Below are positions 1-6,950 of a stretch of 8,811 nucleotides of DNA, one piece after another. The stretch's first letter is position 1, and each line of letters starts with the position of its first letter. Source of the stretch: Spirochaetales bacterium (GTDB lineage: Bacteria; Spirochaetota; Spirochaetia; SZUA-6; DRHE01); assembly GCA_011049745.1 (NCBI GenBank), contig DRHE01000395.1:1-8811 (forward strand). The letters are read 5' to 3'. A program made the position numbers and the translations under genes. The notes under the pieces are model-generated. The model made no database searches. It was not told the origin of the DNA and was given only the letters and a program-made list of their open reading frames with translations.

Positions 1-338
1 CAGCCCATGTTGACGGGGCCAGCGGCTGGACTGTGTTCTGGCAGGTCAAGTTCCCATTGATCCTTCCTATTGCCGGTATCGTCACTGTCCTGACCTTTGT
101 CGGTAACTTCAATGCATTCGACCTGATCTATACTACTCAGAAAGTACTCGCCGGACCGAATTTTTCCACAGATATTCTGGGAACTTTCTTCTACAGGACT
201 TTTTTCGGTCACCAGCTTCAACTGGGGAATCCGACAATGGGAGCTACTGTCGCAACCATGATGTTCCTGATTATTCTTGCAGGAGTTCTGCTCTATATGT
301 TCGGATGGCGCAGAAGAATCCAAACGTACGAATTATAG
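1..338 (+). CDS. Sugar ABC transporter permease, first membrane subunit (MalF/UgpA-like), 5' end cut by window
   Basis: This is the C-terminal part (about 112 residues) of an inner-membrane permease of a carbohydrate importer. The frame is open from base 3 to the TAG at 336-338, so the gene starts before the window; the internal GTG at 33 is not a real start. The first visible residues, AHVDGASGW, followed by FWQVKFPLI, match the second half of the EAA loop (EAAxxDGAxxxxxFxxIxxP) by which these permeases dock on the ATPase. Two hydrophobic spans follow, and between them lies an FNAFDLIYTTQ...AGP stretch typical of the first permease of CUT1-type systems. The protein ends in a basic tail with WRRRIQ. 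The second permease gene begins 13 nt downstream, so the two are co-transcribed. The family assignment is firm; the transported sugar is unknown. Confidence 0.9.
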   Translation, partial: AHVDGASGWTVFWQVKFPLILPIAGIVTVLTFVGNFNAFDLIYTTQKVLAGPNFSTDILGTFFYRTFFGHQLQLGNPTMGATVATMMFLIILAGVLLYMFGWRRRIQTYEL

Positions 339-351
339 GAAAGGTGATTGG

Positions 352-1203
352 ATGAAAAGTATAAGGAAAAGCACAGGTACCGGATTAACTTCCAAACTGA
401 TACGATATTTTATACTGATGTGCTTTTCCCTTATTGCGCTCTTTCCCATCATACTTGTGCTCATGAATTCTCTTAAAAGCAGAATTGGGATTTTCAGTGC
501 ACCTCTCAAGTTTCCTGGCCCCGAAACATTCTCACTTGTCGGCTATAAAACAGTGTTCCTGCGTTCGAACTTTGCGCTCTACTTAGGAAACAGCCTGATC
601 GTTACTCTTGTTTCCCTGGCACTCATACTCTTCTTCGGAGCTATGGCTGCCTGGGCGTTATCAGAATACAGGTTCCGTGGCAACAGGCAGTTGGGACTTT
701 ACCTTGCCCTTGGCATCATGATACCGATCCGCCTGGGCACTGTTAGTATCCTGCGGCTTGTCGTTTCCATGGGGCTGGCAAATACTCTTGCTTCTCTCAT
801 CTTAGTCTATATAGCCCAGGGACTGCCACTGACAATATTTATTCTTCTGCAGTTTATGGCACAGATACCCACAGGGCTTAAGGATGCGGGCCGGATTGAC
901 GGAGCAAGCGAATATAGGATATTTTTCCTCATCCTGCCTATGGTGCGTCCTGCCCTTGCTACGGTGGCGGTATTCACCATGATGCCTATCTGGAACGATC
1001 TCTGGTTTCCGCTAATTCTTGCTCCCGGGGAATCGACAAAAACAATAATTCTCGGTGCTCAGCAGTTCCTCGGCCAATTTGTGACCAACTGGAACGCCGT
1101 TCTATCTGCCCTGACCCTGGCGATGCTTCCGGTAGTAACACTATACATTATATTCTCAAAGCAGCTTATTCGCGGACTTACCGCCGGAGCTATCAAGAGT
1201 TAG
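352..1203 (+). CDS. Sugar ABC transporter permease, second membrane subunit (MalG-like, CUT1 family)
   Basis: The product is a complete 283-residue permease, the usual length for MalG-type subunits. It would pair with the preceding permease in the membrane channel of a sugar importer. About six hydrophobic spans are visible, at roughly residues 18-37, 75-101, 115-140, 145-170, 195-222 and 250-268. The EAA loop is at about 174-201 (LKDAGRIDGASEYRIFF, then LPMVRPA); the first Glu of the canonical LEEAARIDGA is replaced, but the core IDGA is intact. The C-terminus GLTAGAIKS is typical of the family. I chose ATG 352 because it has an AGGAAAGGTG ribosome site just upstream and gives the normal N-terminus; an upstream in-frame start at 277 would lie inside the previous gene. 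The ATPase and the solute-binding protein are outside the window. Confidence 0.93.
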   Translation: MKSIRKSTGTGLTSKLIRYFILMCFSLIALFPIILVLMNSLKSRIGIFSAPLKFPGPETFSLVGYKTVFLRSNFALYLGNSLIVTLVSLALILFFGAMAAWALSEYRFRGNRQLGLYLALGIMIPIRLGTVSILRLVVSMGLANTLASLILVYIAQGLPLTIFILLQFMAQIPTGLKDAGRIDGASEYRIFFLILPMVRPALATVAVFTMMPIWNDLWFPLILAPGESTKTIILGAQQFLGQFVTNWNAVLSALTLAMLPVVTLYIIFSKQLIRGLTAGAIKS

Positions 1204-1242
1204 CCCCATGAGGGGGAAATTATTTATTAAAACTATAAACTT

Positions 1243-1248
1243 AGGAGA
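1243..1248 (+). promoter_or_regulatory. Ribosome binding site selecting the GTG start of the first Gfo/Idh/MocA gene
   Basis: AGGAGA lies 7-8 nt before GTG 1256. An in-frame ATG at 1208 has no good ribosome site and would add 16 residues (MRGKLFIKT...) before the first Rossmann strand. The site and the family N-terminus together favour GTG 1256. Confidence 0.75.
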
Positions 1249-1255
1249 ATTAAAA

Positions 1256-2266
1256 GTGCGAGTTGGAATAGCAGGAACCGGATTCATGGGATCAACCCAC
1301 GCCAGGGGTTGGGCTGAAACTGAGGCGGAAATTTCCGCATTCCTTGCCGAGGAGATGGCTTTGGCCGAACCTCTTGCTGAAAGATTCGAGGCAAAAATTT
1401 ATACTGATTTCGAGGAAATGCTGGATAACGTGGACCTGGTAGATATCTGTACGCCCACTTATCTCCATCATGAAATGGTAATGAAAAGTGCGGCAGCTGG
1501 TAAACATGTAATGTGTGAAAAACCACTGGCTCGAACCCTGGAGCAGGGAAGGGAGATGGTACGTACATGCAGACAGAAGAGTGTCATGCTGTTTCCTGCG
1601 CATGTAGTACGCTTCTTCCCGGAGTACTCCGGAGCACGAGATGCGGTGGTGCGCGGTGATATTGGACAGCCCGCTGTTATCAGGCTGGCACGGGAGACCT
1701 TCTGTCCGAAAAAAGCCGGTGACAACTGGTTTCTTGATTTTGAAAAATCCGGAGGCATTATACTGGACCTTATGATCCATGATCTCGATTACGCACAATG
1801 GTTATGCGGAGAAGTTGAATCTGTTTACGCAAAAAGTATCGGTATTGAGAATGCCGGCCTTCCTTTTGATCATGCGCTGGTAATCCTGGAGCACAGAAGC
1901 GGTGCTCTTTCACATGTGGAGAGTTCCTGGGCGTTTCCGCCGCCGGAGTTTCATACCCGTTTCGAAATAGCCGGAAGAGATGGCCTTATTACCTTCGATT
2001 CGGATGAATCGACTCCTATTGGACTTCACCTGCACAGTGGGTGCTCTGAAGATACTCCTGATATCCCGCTTCCCGCAAGTCCTCTGCATAAAAGTCCCTA
2101 CCATATGGAGATAGAAAGGTTTTATAACGCGGTCAAGGAGGGCACACCCCCGCCGGTAAGTGCGGAAGAGGGTCTGGCCGCACTACAGATTGCCCTTGCA
2201 GCAATAGAATCAGCCGGCAGCGGCGTTCCTGTGACTCTCAAACACCTCCCGGAGGTTGAAGCATGA
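1256..2266 (+). CDS. Gfo/Idh/MocA-family NAD(P)-dependent oxidoreductase 1
   Basis: The product is a 336-residue cytoplasmic dehydrogenase of the glucose-fructose oxidoreductase / inositol dehydrogenase / MocA family, which oxidises or epimerises sugars and sugar derivatives with bound NAD(P). The N-terminal Rossmann fold has the canonical dinucleotide loop G7-T-G-F-M-G12. The family signature CEKP is at residues 87-90, with the catalytic-type Lys at 89. The C-terminal alpha/beta domain carries D171 and H175 in DLMIHDLD, the usual acid/histidine pair near the substrate. The GTG start follows an AGGAGA site and gives the standard short lead (MRVGIAGTGFMG). There is a 52-nt AT-rich gap after the permease gene and an ATGA overlap with the next gene, consistent with translational coupling. 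The two sugar genes upstream suggest that it acts on the imported sugar. The exact substrate cannot be called. Confidence 0.9.
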   Translation: MRVGIAGTGFMGSTHARGWAETEAEISAFLAEEMALAEPLAERFEAKIYTDFEEMLDNVDLVDICTPTYLHHEMVMKSAAAGKHVMCEKPLARTLEQGREMVRTCRQKSVMLFPAHVVRFFPEYSGARDAVVRGDIGQPAVIRLARETFCPKKAGDNWFLDFEKSGGIILDLMIHDLDYAQWLCGEVESVYAKSIGIENAGLPFDHALVILEHRSGALSHVESSWAFPPPEFHTRFEIAGRDGLITFDSDESTPIGLHLHSGCSEDTPDIPLPASPLHKSPYHMEIERFYNAVKEGTPPPVSAEEGLAALQIALAAIESAGSGVPVTLKHLPEVEA

Positions 2267-3255
2267 AAATTGGAATCATGAGCTTTGCGCATCTTCATGC
2301 CGAAGCATATATTGAGAATTTGAAACAGATCGAGGAAGTGGAGCTAATCGGAATAGCCGATGACAATGAGGAACGGGGTAAACTATATGCAAATCGTTAT
2401 GGCGCCAGGTTCTTCTACTCTTATGAAGAGCTGTTAAATGAGAATCCGGAAGGGGTGCTTATCTGCTCTGAAAACGTCATACATAGACCCCTGGTTGAAA
2501 TAGCGGCAGCCACCGGTGTTCATGTTATGTGTGAAAAGCCCCTGGCCACTACTCTGGAAGATGGGAGAGCAATACTTAGGACTTGCGAAAAAGCAGGGAT
2601 TATTCTAATGACAGCCTTTCCCATGAGGTTTTCCCCACCAATTGTCGAAACAAGGGATTTGCTGCGGAAGGGAGGTCTGGGGAAAATCTACTGCTGCAAT
2701 TCAAGGAACCAGGGACAGATGCCCAAACACCACAGGGAGTGGTTCGTTGACCGGAAGCTTGCCGGAGGTGGTGCGGTTGCCGATCATACAGTGCATCTGG
2801 CAGACATTCTTCGCTGGTTCCTCGACTGTGAAGCAAAAGAGGTATTCGCGCGATCGAACAGGATTCTTCATGGTGATGAAGTGGAAGTGGAAACCGGCGG
2901 TCTTATCATGGTCACCTTCGAAAACGGGGTATTCGCAACCATCGACTGCAGCTGGTCCAGACCACGCAGGTATCCCACCTGGGGCGGTCTTGCCCTGGAA
3001 CTTGTAGGAGAGAAAGGCGTTCTCAATGTTGACGCCTTTAAACAGAACATCACCATTCATGGCGGGAGTGAAAAACATGCCGCATGGTCTTACTGGGGTT
3101 CCGATTCGAATCAACTGATGGTTCAGGAGTTTGTGAACGCGATCAGGGAAAAACGTGAGGCTGTAGTGACCGGAATGGATGGCTTCAGGGCCCTGGAAAT
3201 AGTTGATGCAGCTTACAGGTCCATCGAGACCGGCAGTCCGGTAAAAATATCCTGA
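2263..3255 (+). CDS. Gfo/Idh/MocA-family oxidoreductase 2 (variant nucleotide loop)
   Basis: The product is a 330-residue second member of the Gfo/Idh/MocA family. The signature CEKP is at residues 90-93 in HVMCEKPLATTLEDG, nearly matching the same segment of the preceding gene. The C-terminal domain has GGGAVADHTVHLAD with D174 and H178 in the usual substrate-site positions. The N-terminal loop is odd: where the fold normally has GxGxxG, this protein reads GIMSFAHLHAEAY, with SFAHxHA in place of the glycine-rich turn. I recall similar SFAHxHA openings in some family members, so this is probably a subfamily mark, not damage. ATG 2263 overlaps the previous stop as ATGA and has GGAGG at 2251-2255. 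The gene is the last of the plus-strand operon and faces the molybdenum hydroxylase operon. Its substrate is unknown. Confidence 0.88.
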   Translation: MKIGIMSFAHLHAEAYIENLKQIEEVELIGIADDNEERGKLYANRYGARFFYSYEELLNENPEGVLICSENVIHRPLVEIAAATGVHVMCEKPLATTLEDGRAILRTCEKAGIILMTAFPMRFSPPIVETRDLLRKGGLGKIYCCNSRNQGQMPKHHREWFVDRKLAGGGAVADHTVHLADILRWFLDCEAKEVFARSNRILHGDEVEVETGGLIMVTFENGVFATIDCSWSRPRRYPTWGGLALELVGEKGVLNVDAFKQNITIHGGSEKHAAWSYWGSDSNQLMVQEFVNAIREKREAVVTGMDGFRALEIVDAAYRSIETGSPVKIS

Positions 3256-3301
3256 ATGTCTTAGCTTCCCAGGGCCATAAGCTCTATCAGCGGGTACACG
3301 G
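3256..3301. other. 46-nt gap between two convergent operons; no clear intrinsic terminator
   Basis: Both operons end here. The only dyad I see is AGCTT (3263-3267) with AAGCT (3279-3283), a 5-bp stem with an 11-nt loop and no adjacent U-run. A T-rich stretch follows at 3304-3309 on the plus strand but has no strong stem beside it. Termination may use Rho or lie inside the opposing gene. Confidence 0.5.
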
Positions 3302-5611
3302 CTATTTTTCCCTTTTACCCTTTAATGCCCGGAATATTCTCTCGGCCGTGGCCGGGACATGGTAAATACGCACCCCGATGGCATCGCGGATGGCATTTAT
3401 TACAGCCGGTGCGGCCGCGGTAATCGCGGGCTCGCCGATTCCCTTGGCCCCGAATGGTCCTTTACCCGATCTTGATTCCAGGACAACTGTCTCGATATCC
3501 GGCAGATCCTTTGAAGTGGGCACAAGATACTCATGGAGATTCCAGGTAAGCGGAATTCCCTCTTCTTCTATATAATCCTCCATCAGGCCGAATCCTATAC
3601 CCTGAGCTGCTCCGCCCTCCATCTGTCCTTCCACCCGGTTAAGATTGATGGCCTGGCCTATATCGTAAGCTGTTGAGTATTTGAGCAGTTTTACTTCTCC
3701 GGTCTCGGTATCCACCTCCACCTCGGCCGCCTGAGCGCCAAAGGTGAAATCGGCAAAAACCGGGTCGCGGATCAGATCCGTGGTAATTGGCTCGGTAAAG
3801 GGGGCCTTGAATGTAGCCAGGCTCTGTGGGATTTTACCCTGCGCAGCGCAGCTCTTGATAACCTCAACTAAAGAGAGCTTTTTTGCCTGGTTTTCAGGCC
3901 CTGCCTGGTTTTCAGCCAAATAAACCTGCTTACTTTTAAGCTTCAGCTTTTCCGGCGCTACTCCAACCATGGCAGAGGCCTGATCCAGAATAATCTTACG
4001 CACATTTTCTGCAGCCAGCCTGGCCGCATTGCCGGACATGTAGAGCGCCCTGGTAGCGGTAACCGTGCCTGCAGGTGGCGTGACCTGGGAATCGGTGGAT
4101 ATTACGTGCACCTCATCGAGCTTTAGCCCCAGGATTTCAGCCACAATTGCGCGCAGCGATTCCCGCTGCCCCCCGCCCAGGTCGGGGATGCCGCTGCGGA
4201 CTACACTGCTGCCGTCCATCTCCAGGTTGACCCAGGCATTCGAGGTATCGTGTAGATAGGTCATGCGGCCATATGACTGCCAGGAGCAGGCAAAGCCCCG
4301 ACCGACCTTCTTGTGTTTACTCCCCTTACCCTTCCCACCCAGGGCGGCCAACGCCTTTGAAGCGGCTTCAGGCAACAGTGCCTCTGAGGTGATTGTTTGA
4401 AAGTTAGCCGTTTCATCCCCCTTCTTTAAGAAGTTCTTCTTCCTGAACTCTAAAGGGTCCATAGTCAGTTTACGGGCCAGTTCATCCATCTGCGATTCAT
4501 AGGCAAAAGCCACTTCCATGCCGCCGAAGCCGCGGAAGGCGGAGGTCATAATGTTATTGGTTAAAACCGAATTGGCATCCACCTTTACATTGGGTATAAA
4601 ATAGGGACCCGTAGCATGAACGGTAGAGTAGATCAATATCCAGGGGCTCAAATAAACATAGGCGCCGGCATCGGAAACCAGTTTAGCTTCCATGGCCGTG
4701 AGTTTTCCATCCTTTGTGGCGCCGGTCTTATAATGGAGATAATATGGAGGGCGCTTATGACGGGCAAAGCCCATCTCTTCCCTGGTGTAGGTGAGCTTTA
4801 CCGGCCGTCCGCTTTTCCAGGCTAAAAGCCCTAGAAAAATCTCTACCGTGATATCCTCTTTGCCGCCGAAGCCGCCGCCGATTATAGTGCCGATTACCCG
4901 CACCCTGCTGTCCGGGAGCCCCAGCACCGCGGCAACATCGCGATAATGCTCAATAACCTGGGCTGCATAGCGGATATTAACAACCCCCATATCATCAATC
5001 CAGCTTACACCGGACTCAGGTTCAATATGGGCATGTTCCTGGCGCGGAGTGCGGTAGCTCTTTTCCACGATCACATCAGCCTGGGCGAAACCCTTTTCTA
5101 TATCGCCTTTGCGGATTTTCCAGGCTGAGATAATATTATTATCGCCATGGATCTTAGGGGCTCCCGGTTTTCTGGCCTCCAGGGGATCAAAAATCGCGGG
5201 CAGGTCTTCATATTCAATCTCTATCAGCTCCAAAGCCTCTTCAGCAATATCCAGGTTCTCCGCGGCAACCAGGGCGATTGCCTCGCCATAAAAGCGCACC
5301 CGGTCCCTGGCCAGCACCTGGTTGGTTGCCTCCAGAAGTCCCACCTCGGTGGTCTGGCCCACAACATTTTTGACCGATTCATTATTGGGTACATCCTCGG
5401 CGCTCAGCACGCAAACCACACCGTCAAGAGCCTTTGCCCTGGTTAAGTCCAGTCTTTTTATCAGGGCCGATGCTCTTGTGGAACGAAAAACCCTGGCATG
5501 GAGCATACCGGGCAGAGTATAGTCCTCGGCGAAAATTACATTACCCAGGACTTTATCTTTTTCATCGAGACCGCCTATCCGTTTTCCGATTATCCGGTAC
5601 TGCTCACTCAT
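3302..5611 (-). CDS. Xanthine dehydrogenase family molybdopterin-binding (catalytic) subunit
   Basis: This is the large catalytic subunit (769 residues, normal for the stand-alone subunit) of a xanthine-dehydrogenase-family Mo hydroxylase. The family hydroxylates purines, aldehydes or other N-heterocycles at a Mo-pterin centre, with water as the oxygen donor. Visible landmarks are QEHAHIEPE at 191-199 (E197 at the place of a substrate-side Glu), the pterin loop GGGFGGKE at 245-252, R287 in HKRPP near the position of the purine-contacting Arg of XDH, AFRGFGG at 358-364, and the C-terminal GAKGIGEP at 721-728 with the catalytic Glu at E727. After AFRGFGG the usual Pro-Gln is Met-Glu. ATG 5611 is preferred over the TTG at 5629 because GGGAGGGG (5615-5622) precedes it; it overlaps the [2Fe-2S]-A gene by 8 nt. 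Residues 566-577 hold a 6-residue duplication. Xanthine or hypoxanthine is the leading guess for substrate but is not proven. Confidence 0.93.
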   Translation of the reverse strand: MSEQYRIIGKRIGGLDEKDKVLGNVIFAEDYTLPGMLHARVFRSTRASALIKRLDLTRAKALDGVVCVLSAEDVPNNESVKNVVGQTTEVGLLEATNQVLARDRVRFYGEAIALVAAENLDIAEEALELIEIEYEDLPAIFDPLEARKPGAPKIHGDNNIISAWKIRKGDIEKGFAQADVIVEKSYRTPRQEHAHIEPESGVSWIDDMGVVNIRYAAQVIEHYRDVAAVLGLPDSRVRVIGTIIGGGFGGKEDITVEIFLGLLAWKSGRPVKLTYTREEMGFARHKRPPYYLHYKTGATKDGKLTAMEAKLVSDAGAYVYLSPWILIYSTVHATGPYFIPNVKVDANSVLTNNIMTSAFRGFGGMEVAFAYESQMDELARKLTMDPLEFRKKNFLKKGDETANFQTITSEALLPEAASKALAALGGKGKGSKHKKVGRGFACSWQSYGRMTYLHDTSNAWVNLEMDGSSVVRSGIPDLGGGQRESLRAIVAEILGLKLDEVHVISTDSQVTPPAGTVTATRALYMSGNAARLAAENVRKIILDQASAMVGVAPEKLKLKSKQVYLAENQAGPENQAKKLSLVEVIKSCAAQGKIPQSLATFKAPFTEPITTDLIRDPVFADFTFGAQAAEVEVDTETGEVKLLKYSTAYDIGQAINLNRVEGQMEGGAAQGIGFGLMEDYIEEEGIPLTWNLHEYLVPTSKDLPDIETVVLESRSGKGPFGAKGIGEPAITAAAPAVINAIRDAIGVRIYHVPATAERIFRALKGKREK
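3884..3919 (-). repeat. 18-bp-period direct duplication inside the Mo-subunit gene
   Basis: TGCCTGGTTTTCAG occurs at 3884-3897 and again at 3902-3915, exactly 18 bp apart. In the protein it gives ENQAG-PENQA-KK at residues 567-577, a 6-residue in-frame tandem duplication. It lies in a variable stretch between conserved blocks, so it is probably tolerated. Confidence 0.85.
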
Positions 5612-6077
5612 ATTCCCCTCCCTTGCCAACTGACTCTATGGCATCGACTATCTTCTGATAGCCGGTGCAGCGGCACAGATTGCCGGATATGGCCTCTCTT
5701 ATCTCTTCTCGGGAGGGATGCGGCTGGTCAGACAGAAAAGCTTTGGCGGTCATCAACATACCGGGAGTGCAGAAACCGCACTGCACAGCTTCATGGTCCA
5801 CAAAGGCCTGCTGCAGGGGGTGCAGTTTATCCCAGCTCCCCAGGGATTTCACCGTGTAGATCTTTTTTCCCGGGCATTGTAGGGCCAGGGTCATGCAGGA
5901 TGGAACCGGCCTGCCGTCAATGATCACCGTGCAGGCGCCGCAGTCACCCTTACTGCAGCCCCGCTTTACCTCGATGAAATTATTCTCCCTCAGGAAATCA
6001 AGCAGGGTTGTTTCCGCCTTGATCCTGGCGCTGACCGCTCTATTATTTACCATTAAATCGACTTCATATAATTCCAT
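5604..6077 (-). CDS. [2Fe-2S] subunit A of the molybdenum hydroxylase
   Basis: The product is the 157-residue small iron-sulfur subunit, the usual length, which relays electrons from the Mo subunit to the FAD subunit. The N-terminal ferredoxin-like domain has cluster Cys C41, C46, C49 and C61 (CSKGDCGACT...C). The C-terminal helical domain has C100 and C103 (CGFCTPGM) and C135 and C137 (CRCTGY). All eight ligands are present. The linker reads SWDKLHPLQQAF, with a single LHP block. ATG 6077 has GGAGG at 6084-6088; the site overlaps the end of the FAD-A gene, which stops 1 nt upstream. The 3' end overlaps the Mo-subunit start by 8 nt. FAD-A, [2Fe-2S]-A and the Mo subunit therefore form one tightly coupled translation unit and, by inference, one enzyme complex. 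Confidence 0.95.
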   Translation of the reverse strand: MELYEVDLMVNNRAVSARIKAETTLLDFLRENNFIEVKRGCSKGDCGACTVIIDGRPVPSCMTLALQCPGKKIYTVKSLGSWDKLHPLQQAFVDHEAVQCGFCTPGMLMTAKAFLSDQPHPSREEIREAISGNLCRCTGYQKIVDAIESVGKGGEYE

Positions 6078-6078
6078 T

Positions 6079-6936
6079 CTATTCCTCCATACCCAGGCAT
6101 TCTCTTACCGCTTTTGAGAGCAGCGCGGCTGATACCTCGCTGCGATAGGCGGCACCACCGCGCACGTCAGTTATGGGTGTAATTTCATTTGTTACTTCTA
6201 AAGCCAGCTCCCCGATATTGTGCTCATTCAAGATCTTGCCCCTGAAGAGGGCTTCAGTCTTCACCGCTCTTAAAGGCAGGGGCGCCACTCCCCCCAGGGC
6301 AATCCTGATATCCTCAACACCCCGGCCATTGGCAATCAGCCAAACGGCAACAGATACCACTGAGCAGGAAGTGCCTTTGCGTAAGCCCAGTTTCACGAAT
6401 TTTCCTCTACCGGTTTCCGGTATGGGAATACGGATAGTGATAATTACCTCGTTCGCTTTGATTTCAGTTTTCCCCAGGGAAATAAAAAAGTCATCTATAG
6501 GAATATTCCTCCGGCCGGTAATGCTCGCCGCAACCACCTCACTGTTAAGCACTAAGAGCAGGGGCGCTGTATCCGCAATCGGAGAACCCTCGGCAATATT
6601 TCCCGCCACAGTCGAGATATTTCGGATCAGTGGATTGGCAAAAACCCGCAAGGATTCCCGCAAAAAGGGCAGCTTTTCTGAAACCACGGGGGAAGCCATG
6701 ATATCGATGATAGTCTCGGCCGCTCCTATCTCCAGATACCCATCTTTCTCCCTGATACCCTTTAGAGCAGCCAGCGAACCGATATCAACGAGTGTGCCAC
6801 TCTTGAGGCTGCCTTCCTTGATATAAACCAGCAGATTACTGCCGCCGGCCAGCAGCCGGGCTTCTTCTTTCAGCTCGTTTTTAATGGCCAGCAATTCATC
6901 AAGATTTTTTGGCCGGAAATATTTGAAATTCTTCAC
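6079..6936 (-). CDS. FAD-binding subunit A of the molybdenum hydroxylase
   Basis: The product is the 285-residue flavin subunit of the xanthine dehydrogenase / CO dehydrogenase medium-chain family, which accepts electrons from the Fe-S subunit and passes them to NAD+ or another carrier. The first FAD motif is LLAGGSNLLVYIK at 28-40 (family form AGGTDLL). The second is IRNISTVAGNI at 104-114, followed by SPIADTAPLLL. The C-terminal domain has ITDVRGGAAYR at 255-265, as usual. The start is GTG 6936, preceded by GGAGG at 6942-6946, only 14 nt after the pyrB stop. I see no inserted 4Fe-4S motif, in contrast to 4-hydroxybenzoyl-CoA reductase. All core motifs are present, so the gene looks functional. 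Confidence 0.94.
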   Translation of the reverse strand: MKNFKYFRPKNLDELLAIKNELKEEARLLAGGSNLLVYIKEGSLKSGTLVDIGSLAALKGIREKDGYLEIGAAETIIDIMASPVVSEKLPFLRESLRVFANPLIRNISTVAGNIAEGSPIADTAPLLLVLNSEVVAASITGRRNIPIDDFFISLGKTEIKANEVIITIRIPIPETGRGKFVKLGLRKGTSCSVVSVAVWLIANGRGVEDIRIALGGVAPLPLRAVKTEALFRGKILNEHNIGELALEVTNEITPITDVRGGAAYRSEVSAALLSKAVRECLGMEE

Positions 6937-6950
6937 TTCTTCCTCCCTCT

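Noticed and set aside
1208..1255. ATG 1208 as start of the first Gfo/Idh/MocA gene
   Set aside because: It lacks a ribosome site and puts 16 extra residues before the first Rossmann strand; GTG 1256 fits better.
1292..1798. 168-residue minus-strand frame
   Set aside because: Antisense to the first Gfo/Idh/MocA gene, with no recognisable domain or ribosome site.
3256..3310. Bidirectional terminator between the operons
   Set aside because: Only a 5-bp stem with an 11-nt loop and no adjoining U-run is visible; too weak to call.
5498..5923. 141-residue plus-strand frame
   Set aside because: Lies over the junction of the Mo subunit and [2Fe-2S]-A genes in antisense; composition is unlike a protein gene.
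6173..6826. 217-residue plus-strand frame
   Set aside because: Antisense shadow of the FAD-A gene, whose motifs are all intact on the minus strand.
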